A DNA stretch of 13,338 nucleotides from Nitrososphaerota archaeon (GCA_016871975.1 VHBM01000031.1:1-13338); one strand, 5' to 3'. Numbered from the stretch's first letter, positions 6,358-13,174 are shown. Numbers and translations: made by a program. The notes: generated by a model from the letters alone, not told the origin.

Positions 6358-7657
6358 GTTCTGTTAACGCCTCTCTAATGAATTTACTTGTCACTTTACT
6401 CGCAGGAAATATTTTGAATCCTTTTTTAAAATCAGGCTTGAGTCCTTTTGGTATACCTGTTTTATCTAAATGATTTTTTAGTAAATCTTGTAAAAACAAT
6501 CGTGCATCATTATGATTGCGATTTTGTAGTGAGTGAATTCTTCCATCAGCATTTATCCACATGGTTCTACTTTTCTTTACGTTTTTTGCTATGAATACAC
6601 CGGAATCTGTCTTGCTGTAAAAATCAGGTCCTTCTCTAGTATGTAATTCAGAAATTCTAGTCGATTGTAGTAAAAAGAGTAATGCAGCATTACTCTTTTC
6701 ATCTATTATTGCTGATCTTCTTAGTACATCAAACTCCTCTACCTGCATTTGTGTTACAAGTGAATTAGCAGCACGTTTTATCTGCCCCCAAATAATATCA
6801 GGACTCCTAGGTTTAAAGCTAAATGTGACAACAAGAACATTTTCTAGATTTTTCCTTGATACTTTTGAATTTCTTTTAGGCCTAAAATAAGAAAGTGATG
6901 GTTTTTTCAAAAAAGATCTACATGCAAGAACAAATTTTCCAACACTCTCAACTGAAATCGCAGCAGCTAAATTTCTAGTATCATCTATAGGATCCATAAT
7001 AACTACAGCAGTATCAAACTCTTTAGACGCATTACCTATGATCTGGTTTGGTTTTAAATTTGCAAAAGCATTGATTGCATCTTTACAAGTACCATAATTC
7101 CAAATTAATACTTCAACAACATATCCGCTAAATCCCTGTTTTGCAATTTCAGCCCCATAGACTCCTACAGTTTTAAGAAATACCTTAAGCAGTCTAACCT
7201 CATCTTTCATCGCACTTGTTAGAGATCCAAGCATAAACTGTGTATGAAAGGGGGATCTGTCAGCAGCACTTTTCCACCGTCCTTTCTCGATATCATAACA
7301 TGGTACTACATTGACCTTTGTTCCCTCAATTTTTGCTTCCACATAGGGATGATCTGAGTATCTAACATATGGATGAAATTTTCTTAGCGAATCAAATCCA
7401 ATTTTTTTTGCAAGCTCAACAAACCTCTCCTCAGAAACTGATTTTTCAAATTTAATGAATATATCAATATCAGCTTTGTCTGGCAACCATGTACCTTTTG
7501 AATATGAACCACCAAATACAACATTTACTATCTCTTGATATCTTGGTGTCTGTTCTTTTACTAATCCCAGAACGAGATTAGCGATTTTTTCTTTGTCTTG
7601 TTGTAATCTTGTGGATGGAATAACTATTCTTTTTGCATTGTCAAGAACCTGTTTCAT
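6320..7657 (-). CDS. cca: CCA-adding enzyme (tRNA nucleotidyltransferase, archaeal class I)
   Basis: Adds C, C and A to the 3' end of tRNAs without a template, using CTP and ATP. The length, 445 residues, is normal for archaeal class I enzymes. The nucleotidyltransferase signature GGSYSKGTWL is at 49-58, with catalytic carboxylates D63 and D65 in DIDIF. VPCYDIEKGRWKSAADRSPFH follows from about residue 118, a conserved archaeal CCA stretch. The residue where I expect the third metal-binding Asp (VDVVPCY in relatives) is Asn116 (VNVVPCY, codon AAT). The tail and body domains fill the remainder. The start ATG overlaps the thpR stop as ATGA, so the genes are probably translationally coupled. The tRNA-Pro nearby lacks an encoded CCA and would be a substrate. 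Confidence 0.96.
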   Translation of the reverse strand: MKQVLDNAKRIVIPSTRLQQDKEKIANLVLGLVKEQTPRYQEIVNVVFGGSYSKGTWLPDKADIDIFIKFEKSVSEERFVELAKKIGFDSLRKFHPYVRYSDHPYVEAKIEGTKVNVVPCYDIEKGRWKSAADRSPFHTQFMLGSLTSAMKDEVRLLKVFLKTVGVYGAEIAKQGFSGYVVEVLIWNYGTCKDAINAFANLKPNQIIGNASKEFDTAVVIMDPIDDTRNLAAAISVESVGKFVLACRSFLKKPSLSYFRPKRNSKVSRKNLENVLVVTFSFKPRSPDIIWGQIKRAANSLVTQMQVEEFDVLRRSAIIDEKSNAALLFLLQSTRISELHTREGPDFYSKTDSGVFIAKNVKKSRTMWINADGRIHSLQNRNHNDARLFLQDLLKNHLDKTGIPKGLKPDFKKGFKIFPASKVTSKFIREALTELVTTDNAIFSST

Positions 7658-8196
7658 TGCTCTGCTTTCACCACATACAAGTCAGAATATACAGATCCAT
7701 TAGGAGTAAGAACACTTTTTTTTAGTTTGAGCTCATTAATTCTCTGAATCCCAAGTGATGAATCTTTGATTTTTATCAATTCATCTGTGATGTCATTAAT
7801 CTTATTTTTAACTCTAAAGATAGTTACATGTGGTTGGAAAGGTTTGTCTGGCCTAAAACCAAGAGATGATAACACAGTAGTTACCTTTCTAGCAAGCTCA
7901 GTGAGATGTCTCGCCCCACTCTCATCAATACCTGCCCATATTATACGTGCAAATCGTGGTTTTGGAAACACGCCAATGCCTTGAAAACTAACATCAAAGG
8001 ATTCAAACTCAATAGAACTTAATGCCCGTTGAATATTTTCTAACATATTATCTGACACTTCACCTAGAAACTGAAGAGTAAAATGCATGTTTTGTGTGTC
8101 GATTGGTTTTGCATCTATCTTTAAGCTAGATTGAATTTTTTTTATTGCTTCTAGGATCTCTTTGTTGCTAACTTCTACTGCAACAAAAGTTCGCAT
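7654..8196 (-). CDS. thpR: RNA 2',3'-cyclic phosphodiesterase / 2'-5' RNA ligase
   Basis: A member of the 2H phosphoesterase superfamily that opens 2',3'-cyclic phosphate ends to 2'-phosphate and in vitro ligates tRNA halves through 2'-5' bonds. The 180-residue length is typical. Both HxT catalytic motifs are intact: H38-F-T40 in MHFTLQFLG, and H123-V-T125 in PHVTIFRVK. The conserved FPKPRFARIIWAGI strand lies between them. The start ATG 8196 is about 24 bp from a TATA-like box, implying a leaderless message. It is the first gene of the thpR-cca-kinase unit, overlapping cca by 4 bp. A role in tRNA repair or splicing-intermediate processing fits the neighbours, although the in vivo substrate of archaeal ThpR is not settled. 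Confidence 0.94.
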   Translation of the reverse strand: MRTFVAVEVSNKEILEAIKKIQSSLKIDAKPIDTQNMHFTLQFLGEVSDNMLENIQRALSSIEFESFDVSFQGIGVFPKPRFARIIWAGIDESGARHLTELARKVTTVLSSLGFRPDKPFQPHVTIFRVKNKINDITDELIKIKDSSLGIQRINELKLKKSVLTPNGSVYSDLYVVKAEQ

Positions 8197-8215
8197 TACA
8201 AGTTTTAGATCATAT

Positions 8216-8226
8216 CTTTATAATAA
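8216..8226. promoter_or_regulatory. Palindromic TATA element between thpR and the UPF0200 gene
   Basis: CTTTATAATAA contains the palindrome TTATAA (8218-8223). On the minus strand its centre is about 24 bp before thpR ATG 8196. On the plus strand it predicts a start near 8246, leaving about 23 nt before TTG 8269. It is the only strong TATA-like element in the 72-bp spacer. Confidence 0.5.
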
Positions 8227-8268
8227 TTTCCGGTACCTTCATAGAATAGCAAGCTGGGATAAATTGGA

Positions 8269-8817
8269 TTGCCAAAGCTAATTGTTTGTCTAACTGGAAT
8301 GCCAGGAGCAGGTAAATCTACTATAGCAGACGGTTTGAAATCTAAAGGATTTGATGTCATCAATATGGGCGATGTAGTAAGAGCAGAAGCAAAAAAAAGA
8401 AAACTAGAACCAACTGGAAAAAATCTAGGCAAACTGATGCTTGATCTACGAGAAAAAAATGGTCCTGGAGCAATAGCAGAGCTAATAACAGAACAGATAA
8501 CAAAAACTAACTCTACTGTAATAGTCATAGATGGAATTAGATCAAATGCGGAGATCGACGTACTAAGAAAAACCGGCAAAGTAAAAATTCTTGCCATTCA
8601 CGCATCGACAAATACACGCTTTAGTTTCTTAACAAAGCGAGGAAGATCTGACGATCCACAGAATCAAGAGGTCTTTAATGAAAGAGATGCAAGGGAAATC
8701 GGGGTTGGAGTAAGCAACTCCATTGCACTTGCAGATGAAAGCATCTCAAATAATAATATGACAATAAATGAGCTCATTAATGTAGCATACAAAATTATCA
8801 AAGGTTGGGTAAACTGA
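8269..8817 (+). CDS. UPF0200-family P-loop nucleoside kinase-like protein
   Basis: A 182-residue P-loop protein of the archaea-specific UPF0200 family, which resembles adenylate and dephospho-CoA kinases. The Walker A motif GMPGAGKST is at 10-18, followed by the family-typical VINMGDVVRAEAK. Further on are NLGKLMLDLREKNGPGA, VIDGIRS near 84-90 as the Walker B-like region, HAST…RF, and KRGRSDDP with basic residues suited to phosphate contact. The start must be TTG 8269: an in-frame TAA lies just upstream at 8260-8262 and no other start precedes Walker A. The end overlaps the UPF0201 gene by 13 bp. The substrate is unknown; the kinase-like fold suggests phosphoryl transfer on a nucleotide or cofactor. 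Confidence 0.9.
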   Translation: MPKLIVCLTGMPGAGKSTIADGLKSKGFDVINMGDVVRAEAKKRKLEPTGKNLGKLMLDLREKNGPGAIAELITEQITKTNSTVIVIDGIRSNAEIDVLRKTGKVKILAIHASTNTRFSFLTKRGRSDDPQNQEVFNERDAREIGVGVSNSIALADESISNNNMTINELINVAYKIIKGWVN

Positions 8818-9215
8818 ATATCCCAAATATCTCATGTAAGATTAATGCATATTGCCAAGTTAATCCATCAGAAGATCCACAAAAGGTCGAACGCGCAGTT
8901 TCAAACATCCTTTCTAACATAGATATACACGTAAAAGATGATTCACTAAAAGCAACTTCAACAACACTTGAAAGTTTACTTCACATTCATGAAAAAATTC
9001 ATTCTCGTAATACCCAAAAAGTTTACGGACGCAATCTGAGAAGAAATCTGGTTGATGATTCCACATGGTTCTATTTGAATAAGCAAGCTGCATTTGTTGA
9101 TGTAGTTACACTATGTGAGAATGCAGACGAGTCTCCTCTTGGCCCTATCAAGATAATCTTGCAATCCAAACACATTGAGAACATAATAGAGTGGCTTGTC
9201 TCAAACTCGCAATAA
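8805..9215 (+). CDS. UPF0201-family protein (predicted RNA-binding fold)
   Basis: A 136-residue archaeal protein of the UPF0201 family. Recognisable features are the early VNPSEDPQKVERAVSNI segment (the family's YPTEDPEKVxxAxxNI), a central helix with SLLHIHEKIHSR, and the hallmark FYLNKQAAFVDVV followed by ESPLGPIKI and IIEWLV near the C-terminus. The fold is thought to resemble RNA-binding domains, and some family members are linked with exosome-type proteins by name only. The start is TTG 8805, inside the last codons of the UPF0200 gene, which points to translational coupling. I recall that the two families occur as a single fused protein in Archaeoglobus, which supports a joint function. 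Confidence 0.88.
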   Translation: MGKLNIPNISCKINAYCQVNPSEDPQKVERAVSNILSNIDIHVKDDSLKATSTTLESLLHIHEKIHSRNTQKVYGRNLRRNLVDDSTWFYLNKQAAFVDVVTLCENADESPLGPIKIILQSKHIENIIEWLVSNSQ

Positions 9216-9239
9216 CCTAATTTTCATTCCCTAGTCAGC

Positions 9240-9245
9240 TTTTTT
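9240..9245 (+). terminator. T6 run after the UPF0200/UPF0201 unit
   Basis: Six T lie 24 bp after the UPF0201 stop, preceded by another short T-rich patch. This is consistent with T-rich archaeal termination; the evidence is composition and position only. Confidence 0.35.
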
Positions 9246-9277
9246 CCTTATTTACTCAATTGATTTGAATTTCCCAA

Positions 9278-9286
9278 TTTTTATTA
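9278..9286 (+). promoter_or_regulatory. Candidate TATA box for the 9308 gene
   Basis: TTTTATTAT sits within an AT-rich run. Its centre is about 26 bp before the TTG start, which would make the mRNA leaderless or nearly so. The flanking run makes the exact box uncertain. Confidence 0.4.
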
Positions 9287-9307
9287 TTAATAAGAAACTC
9301 GGAAGAA

Positions 9308-9880
9308 TTGAAACTAAAACTAGCCTTAATTTTTTCAGTAATAGTAGTAGGTTTCATTTTTTTAGCACCCGATCCATTTAATCCATTAAAAGATAAGGTT
9401 GCTGTCATCGATAAAGTAGGACAGAATATTGATGGGCTAAAGAATGGTATTGATAGTACAATCGATAACATTGGAGAAAAATTTGATAATGTCAAAGATA
9501 GTGCCTTAACTGAAACCACAGAAGAGCCAGAAATCATTAATGACGGTCTTTCAGCTAAAGAACAATTACAATCAAAACTTCTTAAAACATTACAGCTAAC
9601 AACCACACAGGAAGATAACGGTGATGTTAAGGTACAATACTCTGATAACTCAGGAAATACAATCTCTGTCAAGTTTACATTGAAAAATTCTGAAAGAGAA
9701 CTATTCTCTGGCACATTTTATGCATCAAATTTTGAAACATCGATCGCAGACATATCAAATACAGATCATATAATAGAAATGGTTGTCGAACACAAAGAAT
9801 TTGGCACCATCACATCTTCAGTTTACAAACCAGCAGGAAATCTGAATACCATGATAAATGGCGTCTTTATGACATCCTAG
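9308..9880 (+). CDS. Membrane-anchored or exported protein of unknown function
   Basis: A 190-residue product from a TTG start. Residues 2-20 (KLKLALIFSVIVVGFIFLA) are a basic-plus-hydrophobic segment that can be a signal peptide or signal anchor, so the rest probably faces outside the membrane. Residues about 30-66 have a regular spacing of hydrophobics in an I-D-x-x-G-x-x-I-D pattern (VGQNIDGLKNGIDSTIDNIG), suggesting an amphipathic or coiled-coil stalk. An acidic linker follows, then a beta-rich C-terminal domain from about 95 to 190, with alternating residues and no cysteines. I recognise no family. The stop shares a CTAG palindrome with that of the convergent sirtuin gene. Confidence 0.75.
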   Translation: MKLKLALIFSVIVVGFIFLAPDPFNPLKDKVAVIDKVGQNIDGLKNGIDSTIDNIGEKFDNVKDSALTETTEEPEIINDGLSAKEQLQSKLLKTLQLTTTQEDNGDVKVQYSDNSGNTISVKFTLKNSERELFSGTFYASNFETSIADISNTDHIIEMVVEHKEFGTITSSVYKPAGNLNTMINGVFMTS

Positions 9881-10602
9881 TTTAATTTAGAAATCATCTC
9901 AGTAAGTTTGGGAATAATATTAGAAGAAGTACCTCTAATTGTCAAATCCATATCAACTGACATTACTGTATCTTCTGGATTAATCTCAACTAAAGCAGCA
10001 CTGTTTTGTTTAGCATATAACGGCAAAGTATTTGCAGGAGATACCAAAAGCGATGTTCCTGCTATTATCATGATATCACAAGAATTTGCATATGATATAG
10101 CCTCACCCCACACATCCTGAGGTAAGGGTTCACCAAACCACACTACATCGGGTCTTAGAATTTTTCCACATTTACAGAGAGGAGGAAGTTTATCAAAGCT
10201 AGAAACAATATGGTCTTGAAAACTACAGACAGTGCACTTTATTCTGATAATGCTACCATGCAGCTCCAAGACTTTGGTACTTCCAGCTCTCTGATGTAAT
10301 CCATCAATATTCTGAGTTAAAACAACAACTTCCTTACATCGCTCAAGCTCAGCAATGGCTCTATGACCCAAATTTGGTTGTGCAGCAATAATATTTTTTC
10401 TTCTGTCTTCATACCACTCCCACACTAATTTAGGATTCTCATAAAATGCATCAATGGTAGCAATCTTCATTGGATCATAATTTCGCCATAATCCATCTCT
10501 TCCTCTAAATGTAGGAATACCGCTTTCTTGAGACATTCCTGCACCAGTAACAAACACAATTTTTTTTGCAGCTTTTAATCTATTTAAAATAGGTTCAAAC
10601 AT
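9877..10602 (-). CDS. Sir2-family NAD-dependent protein deacylase
   Basis: Removes acyl groups from lysines using NAD, releasing nicotinamide and O-acyl-ADP-ribose. All core motifs are present in 241 residues: GAGMSQESGIPTFR at 20-33, TQNIDGLH at 96-103, catalytic His115 in LHGS, zinc ligands C123, C126, C143 and C145, PDVVWFGEPLP near 151-161, and GTSL. Tyr64 and Arg67 (YEDR) form the YxxR signature of class III sirtuins (SIRT5, E. coli CobB), which favours succinyl and other acidic acyl groups alongside acetyl. In archaea Sir2 enzymes are best known for deacetylating the chromatin protein Alba; whether this one does so is unknown. It starts 12 bp after the rnz stop and is probably in the prs-rnz unit. 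Confidence 0.95.
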   Translation of the reverse strand: MFEPILNRLKAAKKIVFVTGAGMSQESGIPTFRGRDGLWRNYDPMKIATIDAFYENPKLVWEWYEDRRKNIIAAQPNLGHRAIAELERCKEVVVLTQNIDGLHQRAGSTKVLELHGSIIRIKCTVCSFQDHIVSSFDKLPPLCKCGKILRPDVVWFGEPLPQDVWGEAISYANSCDIMIIAGTSLLVSPANTLPLYAKQNSAALVEINPEDTVMSVDMDLTIRGTSSNIIPKLTEMISKLN

Positions 10603-10614
10603 TTTATTTTGTTT

Positions 10615-11514
10615 TTATTTTATTTCGATTTCTAAAAGATCTCTTGCAGCTATTACAGAATTATGTATCGCTTTTGCTTCTACCAACAACTCGTTCTCAT
10701 CTCTATATCTAGCTGAAAAATGTGTTAGAATCAAGTTCTCTACACCTGCATTTTTTGCAAGCATCGCAGCTTCTTTTGCAGTAGAATGACACGTTTCAAT
10801 TGCTTTTTCTCTTAACTCATCTGAAAATGTAGAATCAAAGCTAAGATAATCACAATTTTTAAAAAAAGATTCTAGTCTCTTTGTTGGTCTAGTATCTCCC
10901 GATATCCCTATTTTCTTTCCACGACGTTTTTCACCCATTACATCAGACGGCTTGATTGTTTTATTTCCAATTTTTATCTCATAATCCATCTGAAGATCGT
11001 GCCATAGCTTACCTTCAGGAACTCCTATTGCCTTTGCTTTTTCTGGATAAAATTTACCAGGCTTATCTTTTTCTTGAAATAAATACGAAAATGCAGGAAT
11101 AAAATGATCGGCTTTACAAGCATGGATAAAGTAGGTTTTATCCTCTAAGACGAGTCCTTCTTCTATAGTTGATATAATCACTGGAAACGACAAACCAAAA
11201 TTCAGAATTTTGATATTCGAAGCAATAAACTCCTCTATCCCATCTGGACCGTAAATTTCAACAACTTCTAATCTGTTTTGTAATGTCATTGTCTGCAATA
11301 ATCCAAGTATGCCAATGCAATGATCGCCATGAAGATGTGTAACAAAGATCCTCATTTTCTTATTCCATCCTAACCCACATCTCAGATACGAGATCTGTGC
11401 ACCTTCTCCTGCATCAAACATCAAAACTTCCCCATCTCTTTCTAAACAAATACACGTTAAACCACGTTCAGAAGTTGGCTGAGCAGCAGATGTTCCCAAA
11501 AATATTAACTTCAT
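10615..11514 (-). CDS. rnz: Ribonuclease Z (tRNase Z, short form)
   Basis: A zinc-dependent endonuclease of the metallo-beta-lactamase fold that cuts tRNA precursors just after the discriminator base, leaving the end for CCA addition. At 299 residues it is the usual short form. It shows FLGTSAAQPT at 5-14, DAGEGAQ near 34-40, the metal motif HLHGDH at 60-65, the C-terminal metal ligands in SGDTRPT and LTHFSARY, and the flexible exosite region with DHFIPAFSYLF and EKDKPGKF. The start ATG lies 19 bp after the prs stop and the sirtuin gene follows 12 bp later, suggesting a polycistronic message. The tRNA-Pro in this window, lacking CCA, is a direct substrate type. Confidence 0.96.
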   Translation of the reverse strand: MKLIFLGTSAAQPTSERGLTCICLERDGEVLMFDAGEGAQISYLRCGLGWNKKMRIFVTHLHGDHCIGILGLLQTMTLQNRLEVVEIYGPDGIEEFIASNIKILNFGLSFPVIISTIEEGLVLEDKTYFIHACKADHFIPAFSYLFQEKDKPGKFYPEKAKAIGVPEGKLWHDLQMDYEIKIGNKTIKPSDVMGEKRRGKKIGISGDTRPTKRLESFFKNCDYLSFDSTFSDELREKAIETCHSTAKEAAMLAKNAGVENLILTHFSARYRDENELLVEAKAIHNSVIAARDLLEIEIK

Positions 11515-11533
11515 CTTACAACAAATTTCCTAT

Positions 11534-12406
11534 CTATGAGATGGCATTTACAATAATTTTAGATGAATCTACAACAGCAGTTTTTCTAGGAATTGTATTA
11601 GTGCTAATAATCTTTGATACACCTGCCAGCCTAATCTTTTTCTCCGCATCATTGATCAATAATGCATGAGTACATGCAACATAAACCCGTCCACAATTTT
11701 GCTTTTTTAAGAATTCTACCGCCTTGATTATACTCCCACCAGTACTGATCATATCATCTACTATTATCATGTCTCTTCCTCTAACATTTCGTAGACTGGA
11801 AGACTTGATCTCGATTTTACCTGTTTTTCTATCACGTCTTTTTAGTAAGGCAGTATAATCTAGGTTGAGAAGTTTTGCAAACTCTCTTGCCCTAGAAACT
11901 CCACCAAAGTCAGGTGAAACAACTAGCGGATTATTTAGATTCAATCTCGAAAAATATTTTGCAAGTTCTGGTACTGCAGAAATACTCTTAACAGGAATTT
12001 TAAAATGTTTTAGAGCGATTTTACTATGTACATCAACAACAACAATTTTTGCTGCTCCAACTGCCTTGAACAACTTGGCTACGGTCTTCATTGTTATAAT
12101 CTCACCTGGCAAAAACTCTCTATCTTGCCTCGCGTAGCCAAAATATGGAATAACAGCTATTATCTTTGACGAGTATTCCCTTGCCTTTGAAATAAGTGCA
12201 AGCGCTTGAATCAGATTTGAATCAACAGGTGGATAAGTTGATTGGACAACAATTATTCTGTCCCTTGGCTTTCCGTAAATTGTAACTTTAGATTCTCCAT
12301 CAGGAAATACTTTAAGTTCTGATTTAAGATATTTAGCTCTTAATCTTTTTGCAATTTTCTTTGCTAGTCCTTGAGAGGCAGTTCCACCTATAACTGTAGT
12401 AAACAT
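11534..12406 (-). CDS. prs: Ribose-phosphate pyrophosphokinase (PRPP synthase)
   Basis: Makes phosphoribosyl pyrophosphate from ribose 5-phosphate and ATP for purine, pyrimidine and histidine synthesis. From ATG 12406 the protein is 290 residues, the usual archaeal length. It shows VIGGTASQGLAKKIA at the N-terminus, KVFPDGES near 32-39, the ATP-binding YARQDREF at 91-98, His127 in VVDVHS, PDFGGVSRAREFA near 165-177, and the PRPP loop VDDMISTGG at 216-224. A longer frame from 12478 adds 24 hydrophobic residues unlike the family. I rejected it because ATG 12406 begins exactly at the conserved domain and has a TATA-like box about 40 bp upstream. First gene of a probable prs-rnz-sirtuin unit. Confidence 0.96.
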   Translation of the reverse strand: MFTTVIGGTASQGLAKKIAKRLRAKYLKSELKVFPDGESKVTIYGKPRDRIIVVQSTYPPVDSNLIQALALISKAREYSSKIIAVIPYFGYARQDREFLPGEIITMKTVAKLFKAVGAAKIVVVDVHSKIALKHFKIPVKSISAVPELAKYFSRLNLNNPLVVSPDFGGVSRAREFAKLLNLDYTALLKRRDRKTGKIEIKSSSLRNVRGRDMIIVDDMISTGGSIIKAVEFLKKQNCGRVYVACTHALLINDAEKKIRLAGVSKIISTNTIPRKTAVVDSSKIIVNAIS

Positions 12407-12440
12407 CAAGTCAACGAACAAAAAGACACTCTTAAGTTTT

Positions 12441-12450
12441 GATATAATTA
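12441..12450 (-). promoter_or_regulatory. Candidate TATA box of the prs unit
   Basis: TAATTATATC on the minus strand is centred about 39 bp before ATG 12406. A start site about 26 bp downstream leaves a leader of roughly 13 nt. The element lies in the 64-bp spacer and supports the shorter prs start. Confidence 0.45.
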
Positions 12451-12470
12451 GAAAATCTCTGTTGTTTAAA

Positions 12471-13127
12471 CTAGGCAACTAATTTTTTCTTGGCGTCCAT
12501 TCTTGTTATAATGGTACAAATCCCCACTATTGCCACAGCTATGAGCTGTATGATAATCCAGTCATTGCCTTGAAATGAAAGCAGCTCTACTACAAAGGGT
12601 GTTAAAAGTGGAAAACTAGTTGTCCCACCAAGTAAAATATCATAAGATACATGTGCAAGCACTGTTGCAAAAGCTATGCCAGCTAACCTGTAATCACGTT
12701 TTCCAAAAATCAATAACAAGACAAACGATGCTAAAAAACCAAACGAAATAGAATGCGCCATTCGTGGCACCATTTCTAGATCAAAGAACTGAATTAGATG
12801 GTCAGAGTCTAAAATTATTGGAAAAATACCTCCTAACACAAAATATCTAAGACTAAGGCTTAATGCAGAAACCATCAATCCCCATATAATATGACCAACT
12901 ATGTGTTCTACACTAATACCGCTGACCTCTAGAGGATTGCCAACAACATAGGTTACTGTAGGAGGTAAAAACACACCAATTATAGAAAATAAAAATGCTA
13001 ATGCACCATATACAGCAGATGACCCAATAATGAATGCTAGGAATTTTTGCATGAATGCCAAAGATGATAGATACTCAAAATTTGACTGTTGCGATTTATT
13101 CGTACTAACAATCAATCTGAATAACAT
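12471..13127 (-). CDS. Multi-pass membrane protein with DUF457-like metal-dependent hydrolase motifs
   Basis: A 218-residue integral membrane protein with about five hydrophobic segments (roughly 29-55, 76-104, 126-142, 149-168 and 190-208). Polar residues are spaced as in the DUF457/YdjM family of membrane-bound predicted metal-dependent hydrolases: H75 and H79 (HIVGH), D107, D109 and H110 (LDSDH), H125-S126 (MAHSIS), and H159…D163 (HVSYD) near a membrane face, followed by SFPLLTPF. These could form a metal site. The substrate is unknown in all members. The start at 13127 is supported by a TATA-like TATTTATG centred about 32 bp upstream. ATG 13052 is an alternative that removes 25 polar residues. 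It is divergent from tfb and 64 bp upstream of prs. Confidence 0.8.
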   Translation of the reverse strand: MLFRLIVSTNKSQQSNFEYLSSLAFMQKFLAFIIGSSAVYGALAFLFSIIGVFLPPTVTYVVGNPLEVSGISVEHIVGHIIWGLMVSALSLSLRYFVLGGIFPIILDSDHLIQFFDLEMVPRMAHSISFGFLASFVLLLIFGKRDYRLAGIAFATVLAHVSYDILLGGTTSFPLLTPFVVELLSFQGNDWIIIQLIAVAIVGICTIITRMDAKKKLVA

Positions 13128-13155
13128 CGATAACCAAGCAAAAATGGCGTTGATT

Positions 13156-13163
13156 CATAAATA
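13156..13163 (-). promoter_or_regulatory. Candidate TATA box of the DUF457-like gene
   Basis: TATTTATG on the minus strand, centred about 32 bp upstream of ATG 13127, would give a leader of about 6 nt. It favours the longer start of that gene. Confidence 0.4.
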
Positions 13164-13174
13164 CCAATTATTAC

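Noticed and set aside
11397..11669. Plus-strand open frame across the rnz/prs junction
   Set aside because: It lies antisense to two well-conserved genes, has no promoter, and its composition fits reverse-strand coding.
12407..12478. 24-residue N-terminal extension of PRPP synthase from 12478
   Set aside because: The conserved domain starts exactly at ATG 12406, the extension is atypical, and it would contain the likely promoter.
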